A stretch of DNA of 64,000 nucleotides. Origin: Sphingomonas sp. PP-CE-1A-559. GTDB lineage: Bacteria > Pseudomonadota > Alphaproteobacteria > Sphingomonadales > Sphingomonadaceae. The stretch spans positions 682,001 to 746,000 of the forward strand of contig NZ_SLYA01000001.1 of the NCBI RefSeq assembly GCF_004340965.1, in the 5' to 3' direction. The first letter of the stretch is position 1; each line of letters starts with the position of its first letter. A program made the position numbers and the translations under genes. Below, piece by piece: positions 44,850-51,352 of the stretch. The notes below the pieces were generated by a model. It saw only the letters and a list, made by a program, of their open reading frames with translations. It did no database searches and was not told the DNA's origin.

Positions 44850-44880
44850 TATATGCACCCTCTAGTCGCTAGAGGGTCAA
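44850..44880 (-). promoter_or_regulatory. MerR-type promoter and operator for the CDF/czc genes
   Basis: The palindrome ACCCTCTAG-TCG-CTAGAGGGT fills 44857-44877. On the minus strand TTGACC (44880-44875) and CATATA (44855-44850) are spaced 19 bp with the palindrome between them. This overlong spacer with a central palindrome is the hallmark of promoters switched by MerR-family metal sensors such as CadR, ZntR and PbrR. Confidence 0.8.
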
Positions 44881-44885
44881 GCGCT

Positions 44886-45290
44886 GTGTCTGAGAAACTG
44901 ACGATCGGAAAACTGGCCGGTGCGACCAGTACGAAGGTCGAAACGATCCGCTACTATGAGCAGATTGGCTTGCTGCCGGCACCTGCGCGATCGGCGAGTA
45001 ACTATCGGACCTATGAGGGCACGCATCTGCGCCGCCTGTCCTTCATTCGGCGTGCGCGGGATCTTGGCTTTTCAATCGACCAGGTGCGCGAGTTGATGGG
45101 GCTTGCCGATCACCGCGATCAGTCGTGCATCGCTGTCGATGTCGTTGCCAACCAACACCGCGACGCGATCAGGCGCAAAATCGCAGACCTCACCGCACTT
45201 GCTGGTGAACTCGACGCGCTGATAGATTCCTGTAGCCGCAACACCGTCGCCGACTGCCGGATAATCGAAGCACTTGCCCCTTCCGCATAA
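44886..45290 (+). CDS. MerR-family metal-responsive regulator
   Basis: 134 residues from GTG 44886 (VSEKLTIGKLAGATSTKVETIRYYEQIGLL), the classic MerR winged helix. The dimer helix follows, then a metal-binding region with Cys in DQSCIAVD and a C-terminal DSCSRNTVADC, fitting a CadR/PbrR/MerR-like sensor. It lies divergent from the CDF gene and next to the palindromic promoter, which it should distort open on metal binding. An in-frame ATG at 44853 overlaps the operator and would add 11 unlikely residues. Confidence 0.9.
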   Translation: MSEKLTIGKLAGATSTKVETIRYYEQIGLLPAPARSASNYRTYEGTHLRRLSFIRRARDLGFSIDQVRELMGLADHRDQSCIAVDVVANQHRDAIRRKIADLTALAGELDALIDSCSRNTVADCRIIEALAPSA

Positions 45291-45944
45291 CGCCTTGCGA
45301 CTGACCAACTCTCAAAAGGGAACGTCGACCGGGAAACCTGACCCGTCGATCCGACTGACAGCCGCAGACGGGTGCGCTTTCTCAAAATCTTTTCCCAATT
45401 TGAAATTCTCGAAATTGCGAATTTTCACGGCAAACTGGGAAAGCTGCCGATCGCTCTTGGGCGGATATGGGGTGACGTCTATACCCAAACCTGAAGCCCG
45501 GTGCTGATGTACACAACACCCTCAGCAGCATCGTCCGCGTATGTTCAACAAACGGGTGGGCGCCTGTGAACAGTTCAACGAGAGTGGTTGCTAACGACGG
45601 GCAACGCGGAAAACCGGTCCGATCGCACCTACCCTAAAGGCGCTGCCGAGGCGGCCACATCCGAGCGTTTGCCGTCTGGAGACCCCCTGCTGCGAGCGTC
45701 TGCTTCTATCCGATCCCGCCGTTCGCGCCCGACGACTTCAAAGACCGCTTTGTCCCACTTCTCGCCGTTTCCAGCTTCGTCGGCTGTCCCTCCGACTTCT
45801 ATGAACCGACGTGAACGAACGTCCGCGGTTGGGCAGCGGGGCGTGGGGGGGGCTGAATGGCGACTTATGGGTCTCGCCGGCCCCAACCGGCCGGGCCATC
45901 AAGGACCGATTGTCGACGTTCGCGGCTGGCTGATCCAGAGAAAA
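45291..45944. other. Gene-free stretch after the merR gene
   Basis: About 650 bp with no frame I can support. A short A+T-rich patch near 45395-45430 (AATTTGAAATTCTCGAAATT) stands out. The rest looks like decayed island DNA. Confidence 0.4.
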
Positions 45945-46073
45945 TTACGGTAGCAGGCAGGCGTAAGCTACGAAGAACGAGATCGTCATAGTGACAAGCA
46001 CGATGCCTATCTCGAGCCAACCATTGAGAGGTGGCTTCTTCGAGGTGCTGGCTTCGCGAGATGCCTTTGTCAT
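45945..46073 (-). CDS. 42-residue single-helix membrane protein (candidate)
   Basis: A minus-strand frame from ATG 46073 encodes MTKASREASTSKKPPLNGWL followed by one membrane helix, EIGIVLVTMTISFFVAYACL, and a stop. The basic start and clean hydrophobic helix look like a real small inner-membrane protein. No clear ribosome binding site precedes it and the family is unknown. It is isolated in an otherwise gene-poor part of the island. Confidence 0.35.
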   Translation of the reverse strand: MTKASREASTSKKPPLNGWLEIGIVLVTMTISFFVAYACLLP

Positions 46074-46183
46074 GCGGCGGCTACAGGCTCGAGCGGCTTC
46101 CGACGAAACCTAAGCCGGGGTTAAGGGCTGTTCCATCCTGTGCGGATGATGCAAAATTCAAATCTGCGTCAGTCGGCTGTGGC

Positions 46184-46229
46184 GAGCTGTGCCATCATGA
46201 GTTGGCGAGCTGTGCCATCATGAGTTGGC
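46184..46229. repeat. 23-bp perfect tandem duplication
   Basis: The unit at 46184-46206 (beginning GAGCTGTGCCATCATGAG) is repeated exactly at 46207-46229. It lies over the 3' end of the ribbon-helix-helix-like frame and looks like a recent slippage event. Confidence 0.85.
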
Positions 46230-46380
46230 GCACTGCCTCGGGACGAGAAAGTAGGCTCGGCTGGCGGTCGATCCATGCATCCAGCGCGGCGAGTTGATCA
46301 GGAGCCAAGCGCAAGTTGATGGGTGTCGAACCCACTTGCGGCCTTCCGCGACCTCTTTTGTTGGTGCCAACAATTGACAG
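46195..46380 (-). pseudogene. Ribbon-helix-helix-like small regulator, start and end altered
   Basis: The frame reads TNKRGRGRPQVGSTPINLRL, then APDQLAALDAWIDRQPSLLS and RPEAVRQLMMAQLANS with a stop at 46195. The GRP-x-V...LRL-x2-D-x-L-x2-LDAWI...RPEAVR pattern is that of small ribbon-helix-helix-like proteins of islands and plasmids. No ATG/GTG/TTG start is available; CTG 46380 is the only candidate. A 23-bp tandem duplication at its 3' end changed the last residues from the expected ...QLATAD to ...QLANS. Likely decayed or weakly expressed. Confidence 0.45.
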
Positions 46381-46471
46381 GTTAATAGTTGATGCCAGAT
46401 ATGACGAGCTGACGCAAGGCTTAGGACCCTCGCGCCAGCTCTGACCACAACCGATCGAGTGGAGATCGAAT

Positions 46472-46825
46472 ATGGCTGCTGAAGCCCCTTATAGGGGTGT
46501 GCGAACCCGTGCACCCGAAATTGATGTCGCCGACGTCCCTTTGATCGAAATGGCCGACCGCGACATAGTCATGAGCGGTTCCAGCGACGTCCAAGAGGGC
46601 GGAGACTCGATCAACGCGCTGATACTTGGCGTCGAGGTTTTGATCGAGCGGCAGCGTGGAATTATGCGTCATCAGCACGCCGACGCCTTCCTGATCGATA
46701 ACGAGCTTTGGGGTGCAATTGCGTCGTTGCTTACGATGGTCCGGACCAAGGCAACCGAGATCGTCGACGTCGGTGGGGAAATGGAGAAGGCCGGCCAGCG
46801 TTTGCCAAAGGGCATGGCAGCGTGA
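46472..46825 (+). CDS. Hypothetical protein of the right island end
   Basis: 117 residues (MAAEAPYRGVRTRAPEIDVA). Mixed helical composition; the middle reads GDSINALILGVEVLIERQRG and later LWGAIASLLTMVRTKATEIV. No cysteines or known motif. Its stop overlaps the next gene's GTG start (GTGA), showing a coupled two-gene unit. It is the first of a plus-strand block that runs to the AlpA gene at the attachment site. Function unknown; blocks like this often hold excision or maintenance genes. Confidence 0.55.
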   Translation: MAAEAPYRGVRTRAPEIDVADVPLIEMADRDIVMSGSSDVQEGGDSINALILGVEVLIERQRGIMRHQHADAFLIDNELWGAIASLLTMVRTKATEIVDVGGEMEKAGQRLPKGMAA

Positions 46826-47088
46826 GGGCCGCGTTGCAACGGAAGGCCGCAGATAGCTTGGTAAGGGAGGGCGAAGTGTTCGCCGTCGCTAAGTCGGTTG
46901 CGCCGGCTGCGCTCGAATGCGTCGACGGCATCCGGATTGGCAATCTGATCGAAGCGTTGTTTGGATTGCTTAACCAAGCCGCAGGCGATCCGGACTTGAA
47001 AGACGGAGACCTAGACCGCGGCACGGCGGGCGAAGACGGCCCAATAGCAGAAGCGCGGCTCGATCCCCTTTGGCAGAATGCAGCGTGA
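46822..47088 (+). CDS. Hypothetical protein, coupled to the preceding gene
   Basis: 88 residues from GTG 46822 (VRAALQRKAADSLVREGEVF). Likely helical (LECVDGIRIGNLIEALFGLL) with an acidic Asp/Glu-rich C-terminus. No recognised family. The GTGA overlap with the preceding stop supports this start over the frame's first Met at 46708, which would overlap that gene by 118 bp. Confidence 0.5.
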   Translation: MRAALQRKAADSLVREGEVFAVAKSVAPAALECVDGIRIGNLIEALFGLLNQAAGDPDLKDGDLDRGTAGEDGPIAEARLDPLWQNAA

Positions 47089-47172
47089 CAGGCACCGGCT
47101 TTCCGAATCGTCGCTTGCGGAGTGATCTTTAGTCACTTAGGAATGAGAGCCAGTCGAAAACAAGGATGGCCG

Positions 47173-47973
47173 ATGCCAACCAAAAAGCCGATTCTACGCG
47201 GCGATATCATGGCCAAGGCTGAAATCCCTAGGGACGTCATGACGTTCTGGGTTAGGGGCGGCGTGCTGCGCCCGATCGACGCTCCGAAAACGGGCACCGG
47301 CTTTAAGTTGCGGTTCGAATGGTACGAGGCGAACATCGCCGCGATCATGAACCAACTCCGCATCCTTGGCGTCAGCATCAAAGGGATGCTGTCGGTCTGC
47401 AAGGTCTATCGCGACGCTATTGCGTTCTTCGATGGTCGCGGCGCGACTCGCGACGAAGTTCACGCCATGTGGACGCTCGACATGATCGAGCGCAACGTGA
47501 TCGCCCGCAGGGTGAAGCGCTGGGGGTATCGCGACATAGTTGAAGCCCCCGGCTTCGACCCAGAAACGAACCCACGGATTGCCGCAGAAGCGGCCGATAA
47601 TATTTCCATGGAAGACGAGCTTTGGGCCGAGATCGTGCCGTGGACCGCTGAAATCCACGGCGCGCAGAAGGTAACGGTGCGCGTCATGGAGTTGTGGGAA
47701 GGGATGCCGCGCGAGGAATTTCGCCGCCACCTCGATCCCTATGTGAACATCACCGAGCAGGCCGAGGTGAGCTATGCGCCCGACGGCGTTGCATCCCCCG
47801 AGGAATTGACCTTTTTCTGGCGGGTTGGAGAGACTGACGACTACCGCTTCAGATGGGGTCCCGACGCAGGCAAACTGGCGCGCGCGGATGGCGCAAAGTC
47901 CATGATCGCGATCGACGTCTCCGCGGTTCTGCGATCGGTCTGGCACACACCAGAAGGCGGAGCTTCCGCATGA
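47173..47973 (+). CDS. Hypothetical protein with MerR-like N-terminal helix-turn-helix
   Basis: 266 residues from ATG 47173, with AAGGA about 10 bp upstream. The N-terminus IPRDVMTFWVRGGVLRPIDA followed by a helical stretch (EANIAAIMNQLRILGVSIKG) resembles a MerR-type winged helix. The C-terminal half (MELWEGMPREEFRRHLDPYV and beyond) is of unknown fold. It may regulate the right-end block. Its stop overlaps the next start (ATGA). Confidence 0.6.
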   Translation: MPTKKPILRGDIMAKAEIPRDVMTFWVRGGVLRPIDAPKTGTGFKLRFEWYEANIAAIMNQLRILGVSIKGMLSVCKVYRDAIAFFDGRGATRDEVHAMWTLDMIERNVIARRVKRWGYRDIVEAPGFDPETNPRIAAEAADNISMEDELWAEIVPWTAEIHGAQKVTVRVMELWEGMPREEFRRHLDPYVNITEQAEVSYAPDGVASPEELTFFWRVGETDDYRFRWGPDAGKLARADGAKSMIAIDVSAVLRSVWHTPEGGASA

Positions 47974-48155
47974 TCGCGATGCCTCGCGAACCGGCCGACC
48001 TCTACGCTCCGCTGGAGACGGTGCCGAAGCCCCGTCCGATCGGCGAGGTTTTCCAGGTCTTATTGGTCCGCTGGTGGCTGACGCTACTGGTCGAGGCGTA
48101 CCGCGTGACCAGTAAGCCGCGCCTGCGACCGCCCAAGGCCAAGCGCACCCGCTAA
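47970..48155 (+). CDS. Small basic hypothetical protein
   Basis: 61 residues from ATG 47970, overlapping the preceding stop (ATGA). It reads MIAMPREPADLYAPLETVPK, then IGEVFQVLLVRWWLTLLVEA and a basic Arg/Lys tail. The amphipathic-to-hydrophobic middle might contact the membrane. No family recognised. Confidence 0.5.
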   Translation: MIAMPREPADLYAPLETVPKPRPIGEVFQVLLVRWWLTLLVEAYRVTSKPRLRPPKAKRTR

Positions 48156-48230
48156 TTTCGACACATCCGCCCTACCCCATCGCTCGGAACGCGCTTCCGA
48201 GAACGCCACCGCCTTGCCGGAACGCATCTG

Positions 48231-48455
48231 ATGATAAACGCCAAGCCTGTAGCCGCTCCCGCAGCGGCTTCCATTGCAGCCAACGACAACCGGCAGGCTC
48301 CGCGTATCGGACCGCCGCGCATGATCGCGCAGCCAATCCCTCACGACGTCGGGATCGCTCTGTTCATGAGGGGGGGGCGGCGTGTCGATGGGTGTGATCG
48401 CCGCGACGATCGCTCCGCAATGGCAGCCGAATCTCCACCAGTGGGATATTCATGA
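48231..48455 (+). CDS. Small hypothetical protein with a possible frameshift in a G8 run
   Basis: 74 residues as read (MINAKPVAAPAAASIAANDN start). At 48370-48377 there are eight Gs in a row. Past this run another frame gives the more protein-like text MGVIAATIAPQWQPNLHQWD and HDEHCSDC, ending at 48477. Either slippage at the run joins the two parts, or a base was gained or lost. The next gene starts at 48452, overlapping both versions. No known family. Confidence 0.4.
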   Translation: MINAKPVAAPAAASIAANDNRQAPRIGPPRMIAQPIPHDVGIALFMRGGRRVDGCDRRDDRSAMAAESPPVGYS

Positions 48456-48844
48456 TGAGCACTGCAGCGACTGTTGAAACTCACGTGAATGAACCATCGA
48501 AGCAGCTAGCTGCCTGTTCCCCAATTCGGGAACAGGGCCGCACTTCAGCTGGGAGTGCCTTAAGGCGGGAACAGGTAGCATTCCCTATCGAGGTCGTGCG
48601 GATGATGGGCCTGGATACCGCAGTGGGGTTGATGGGTAAGGGCCGCCGTGCAGACGAACTCTGCACCACCGTTCGCGCCCTTAATTACAAAATCAGCGGC
48701 GAGCGTGGCGCGTCCGATGCCGACATCAGGTCTGCAGCGGCCGCCCGCGAGGGAAGGGGCGAACGGCTCCTCCCCCATGCACGCAGGCTTCGCGCCGTAC
48801 TCGCCCGCCTATTTGAACACGATTGCCTCAAGGAAGCCGCATGA
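48452..48844 (+). CDS. Hypothetical protein upstream of alpA
   Basis: 130 residues (MMSTAATVETHVNEPSKQLA). The second half is Arg/Ala-rich and helical (GDERL-like text ERLLPHARRLRAVLARLFEH). It contains VVRMMGLDTAVGLMGKGRRA, a possible regulatory or DNA-contacting segment. No family recognised. Its stop overlaps the alpA start (ATGA), so the two are coupled. Confidence 0.5.
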   Translation: MMSTAATVETHVNEPSKQLAACSPIREQGRTSAGSALRREQVAFPIEVVRMMGLDTAVGLMGKGRRADELCTTVRALNYKISGERGASDADIRSAAAAREGRGERLLPHARRLRAVLARLFEHDCLKEAA

Positions 48845-49083
48845 CCGCTATGACCCTCGCTACCGCCAGACAACGCGGCGCGGCCAGCTCCGGCGGTCGC
48901 TTCCTGCGCGTACCTGACGTGATGAAGACCACAGGCCTTGGTCGATCGACGATCTACCGCATGGTCGCGGCCGGTACGTTCCCTCAGCAAGTGAAGCTGA
49001 CCGTGCAAGCCAGCGGCTGGTGGCAGGCCGACATCGATGATTGGATGCGTGAACGGCTAGCAGCGTGCCCCCTACGCCCCTGA
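48841..49083 (+). CDS. AlpA-family phage/island regulator
   Basis: 80 residues from ATG 48841. RFLRVPDVMKTTGLGRSTIY is the AlpA winged-helix signature, followed by RMVAAGTFPQQVKLT and WWQADIDDWM, both typical. AlpA proteins activate or control excision of P4-like islands and often act as recombination directionality factors or integrase regulators. It lies 90 bp from attR, as expected for the gene at the far end of such an island. Confidence 0.9.
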   Translation: MTAMTLATARQRGAASSGGRFLRVPDVMKTTGLGRSTIYRMVAAGTFPQQVKLTVQASGWWQADIDDWMRERLAACPLRP

Positions 49084-49087
49084 GGAT

Positions 49088-49109
49088 GGGGGCACTTAAG
49101 GGGGCACTT
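49088..49109 (+). repeat. GGGGGCACTT direct repeats inside the right island end
   Basis: Copies at 49088-49097 and 49100-49109, 12 bp apart and in the same orientation as the three copies near attL. Together they suggest integrase arm-binding sites at both ends of the island. Confidence 0.5.
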
Positions 49110-49172
49110 CGTAAATCTACCAGCTATGAAAACGCAGGAAAAACAATATCATGATCGGCGAAAATCGGCGGA

Positions 49173-49186
49173 GGCCAGGGGCACCA
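49173..49186 (+). other. attR: 14-bp copy of the tRNA-Leu 3' end
   Basis: GGCCAGGGGCACCA is identical to 9427-9440. The flanking bases differ on both sides, so the shared core is 14 bp. It lies between alpA and the first chromosomal gene. Confidence 0.85.
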
Positions 49187-49273
49187 TCTCTTTCCAGCGA
49201 TCACGCGTCGACCCTTGGGGCGAGCAGCACAGTGATCGTTTCCTTGCTAAAATTTCGCCGGTAAGGACGCGGG

Positions 49274-49945
49274 ATGGCGAAGCGACCGGCCCGATATGTC
49301 TCATCGCGGCGGCGCAATCGATCGGGGCTGAGGCCATCGTCCGAGCATTGGCTTCTCCTACTCGGCGCAGTGGTCGCGTTCGCGGCGATCTTTGGGTCGC
49401 TGACCGATCTGCCCTGGCCGACCGAAACCACCACGGATCACCGCAAGCCCCGGCTGACAATGGCGCAGGCGCGCGCGTCCAATGCGCTGGTCCCGATCGT
49501 TGCCGACAAACGCAAGCGCGCGGAGCCGTTCCGGTTTCGCGGTGGTCCTGCGGCGCGCCTCCAGGCGACCGAATGCCTCGCCACCGTCGCGCTCTATGAG
49601 GCTGGCGCCGACCGTGACGGACAACGTGCAGTCATCCAGGTCGTGCTCAACCGGGTCGGCGCGCGTGGCTTCCCCAAGACGGTCTGCGGGGTCGTCTATC
49701 AAGGCGCGAACCGGAAGACCGGGTGCCAGTTCTCCTTCACCTGCGACGGCTCGCAGACACGACGCCCCGAGCACGAGGGCTGGGAGGAGGCACGACACGC
49801 GGCACGGCGGGCGATGAACGGCTACGTCTATACGCCGGTCGGCCGCGCGACGCATTACCATACCGACTGGCTCGTACCGTACTGGCGCAGTTCGCTCGTC
49901 AAGGTAGCGACCGTCGAGTCGCACATCTTCTATCAGCGTCGCTAG
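49274..49945 (+). CDS. SleB-type cell wall hydrolase
   Basis: 223 residues. One membrane anchor helix near the N-terminus (EHWLLLLGAVVAFAAIFGSL) precedes a periplasmic Hydrolase_2/SleB domain: ATECLATVALYEAGADRDGQ with its catalytic-type Glu, then VLNRVGARGFPKTVCGVVYQ, CQFSFTCDG, and a C-terminal ATHYHTDWLVPYW. This domain cuts peptidoglycan. In sphingomonads it is a core chromosomal gene, which fits its place just outside attR. Confidence 0.88.
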   Translation: MAKRPARYVSSRRRNRSGLRPSSEHWLLLLGAVVAFAAIFGSLTDLPWPTETTTDHRKPRLTMAQARASNALVPIVADKRKRAEPFRFRGGPAARLQATECLATVALYEAGADRDGQRAVIQVVLNRVGARGFPKTVCGVVYQGANRKTGCQFSFTCDGSQTRRPEHEGWEEARHAARRAMNGYVYTPVGRATHYHTDWLVPYWRSSLVKVATVESHIFYQRR

Positions 49946-49954
49946 CCAGTCCGT

Positions 49955-50542
49955 TCAGTCGATCCGGTACTGGATCGGCTTGAAGCTGCCGCCGTTGGAT
50001 TGCAGCGCCGAACAGGCAGTCATGCCGATGACGAGGTCCATGGCAGCGCGGAAGACGATCGTGTCGCCAGCCTTGCTCAGCGGCGGTTCGACTGTGAACG
50101 TGCCCGTCTCGCCATTGATCGGCACGTTCATGAAGCAGTTGAACGCGACCGGAATCTGGTCCGGCTCGATGTCCCACGGCGCGAGCGCCTCGGCGAGGTT
50201 GCCGAAGCAGCCGCGATGCGGATCGGTGTCGCCATAGATAATCGCGAAGGTTTCCTTCGAACATGGCGTCAGCAGGAAATCATGCCGTCCCACATCGTCC
50301 GAAACGATCTCAAGCATCACGTTGCTGCGGTTCGAATAGAGCAGATCGCCCGTCGTCAGGTACAACCGGCTCGCATAATCGAGCGTCCGCCCCGACGAGA
50401 TCGCCTCGCGTACGTCGGCGCGGTTGTAGGCGAGCAAGTCCGATACCTGGCGGCCTTCCGGATCGATCACGGTCAGCGTCTGCCCCTTGTCGAGCGTGAA
50501 CCCGGCCCCCGAACGCGGCGGGATCGTCTTGATGTCAGCCAC
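49955..50542 (-). CDS. DUF1989 / urea carboxylase-associated family protein
   Basis: 195 residues. TIPPRSGAGFTLDKGQTLTV, the DLLAYNRADVREAISSGRTL block, CSKETFAIIYGDTDPHRGCF and FNCFMNVPINGETGTFTVEP are all typical of the DUF1989 family, whose members accompany urea carboxylase and guanidine/carboxyguanidine metabolism genes. Conserved Cys, His and Asp residues suggest a metal site. It overlaps the upstream YqcI/YcgG gene by 8 bp and should be co-transcribed with it. A role in breakdown or modification of a guanidino compound is inference. Confidence 0.85.
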   Translation of the reverse strand: MADIKTIPPRSGAGFTLDKGQTLTVIDPEGRQVSDLLAYNRADVREAISSGRTLDYASRLYLTTGDLLYSNRSNVMLEIVSDDVGRHDFLLTPCSKETFAIIYGDTDPHRGCFGNLAEALAPWDIEPDQIPVAFNCFMNVPINGETGTFTVEPPLSKAGDTIVFRAAMDLVIGMTACSALQSNGGSFKPIQYRID

Positions 50543-51221
50543 GTGCTTCGCCTCGTTTGAAAGGACATTTCCAGGACTCGTCGACGACGCGTCCGCTATA
50601 TTGTCGCGCTTCGCTCGACTCGCCGTGGCGCGCCAGCATCGGGTTCATCGAGCCGGCATATTCGAGATCGCGCGCGAGGATCGACGAGCGCAACTTGTCG
50701 TAGCGTTGCTGGTCGCGCAGCACCTCAAACTGGTCGTGCAGGTTGAACACCATCGCCGGCGATTCGAACTTGCGCGCCGGACGGCTCGCATTCGGGTGCA
50801 GTCCGACAACGAAAAACGCCTCGCCGGCAAAGCTCAGCGAGAAATGGGGATCATCGGGATCGCTGCTTACCGACGGGTCGGGGCGGTAACCGAGCCACTC
50901 GTCCTTGTCGCTGAGCGACTGCGCGCGCGCCCAAAGATGCGCCTCGAACTCTTCTTCAGACAGCAAAGCAGGCGCTTCGAACAGGATGATGAGCGTCCGA
51001 AAGATCGCGCGATCCTCGCGGTATTTGCGGACGGTCTCGCCAAGCGCCGGAGAAATTCTCATGTCATCCCAAGCGGATCGCACGTCGCGGGCGACGAGAA
51101 TGTCCATCTGCCCCTTGGCGAGCGCCGATTTTGCACCGACGCAGGGAAATTGCGGCGCCTGCACGGTCTCGATGAACTTGCGCGCGAGCGGGTGGTCGTT
51201 CTGGAAGATTGGCTGATACAT
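50535..51221 (-). CDS. YqcI/YcgG (GntA-like) heme-oxygenase-fold protein
   Basis: 228 residues from ATG 51221 (MYQPIFQNDHPLARKFIETV). The family blocks are FPCVGAKSALAKGQ, LSDKDEWLGYRPDP, HFSLSFAGEAFFVVGLHPNA and the C-terminal RVVDESWKCPF. YqcI/YcgG proteins include GntA, a heme-dependent N-hydroxylase of guanidino arginine derivatives. Paired here with a DUF1989 gene, it suggests oxidation of a guanidine- or amidine-type nitrogen compound. An upstream Met at 51251 is less likely. An FNR-type box lies about 50 bp upstream. Confidence 0.82.
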   Translation of the reverse strand: MYQPIFQNDHPLARKFIETVQAPQFPCVGAKSALAKGQMDILVARDVRSAWDDMRISPALGETVRKYREDRAIFRTLIILFEAPALLSEEEFEAHLWARAQSLSDKDEWLGYRPDPSVSSDPDDPHFSLSFAGEAFFVVGLHPNASRPARKFESPAMVFNLHDQFEVLRDQQRYDKLRSSILARDLEYAGSMNPMLARHGESSEARQYSGRVVDESWKCPFKRGEARG

Positions 51222-51273
51222 GGTCGGGGAGGAACCCGCGAACCGCGGCAATGTTTCGCGTCCGACATAACCT

Positions 51274-51287
51274 TTGATATTGATCAG
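51274..51287. promoter_or_regulatory. FNR/FixK-type box between divergent genes
   Basis: TTGAT-ATTG-ATCAG matches the FNR/Crp-like consensus TTGAT-N4-ATCAA at nine of ten positions. It lies between the YqcI/YcgG gene and the divergent Crp/Fnr regulator, so the regulator may control both. Confidence 0.65.
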
Positions 51288-51352
51288 TACGAATCCCGAT
51301 CTGTTCTTCTATCGCGGAGGGCGGTACGAGGCCGGGTGATGAAGGGGTGTCG

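Larger units (their letters stand above)
9441..49186. mobile_element. Roughly 39.7-kb integrative island in tRNA-Leu carrying defence, nitrate and metal-resistance genes
   Basis: The island is bounded by a perfect 14-bp repeat of the tRNA-Leu 3' end (9427-9440 and 49173-49186). A P4-type tyrosine integrase lies at the tRNA side and an AlpA-type regulator at the far side. GGGGGCAC repeats lie just inside both ends. No relaxase, coupling protein or type IV secretion gene is present, so it is not self-conjugative on this evidence. I saw no third copy of the core inside, but I could not run a full search, so a composite of two stacked islands cannot be excluded. Confidence 0.75.

Noticed and set aside
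45588..45953. A 121-codon plus-strand frame after the merR gene
   Set aside because: Ser/Arg/Pro-rich low-complexity text without domain, start signal or neighbour support.
9441..49186. Conjugative element (ICE)
   Set aside because: No relaxase, coupling protein or type IV secretion gene is visible; only integration and regulation genes are present.
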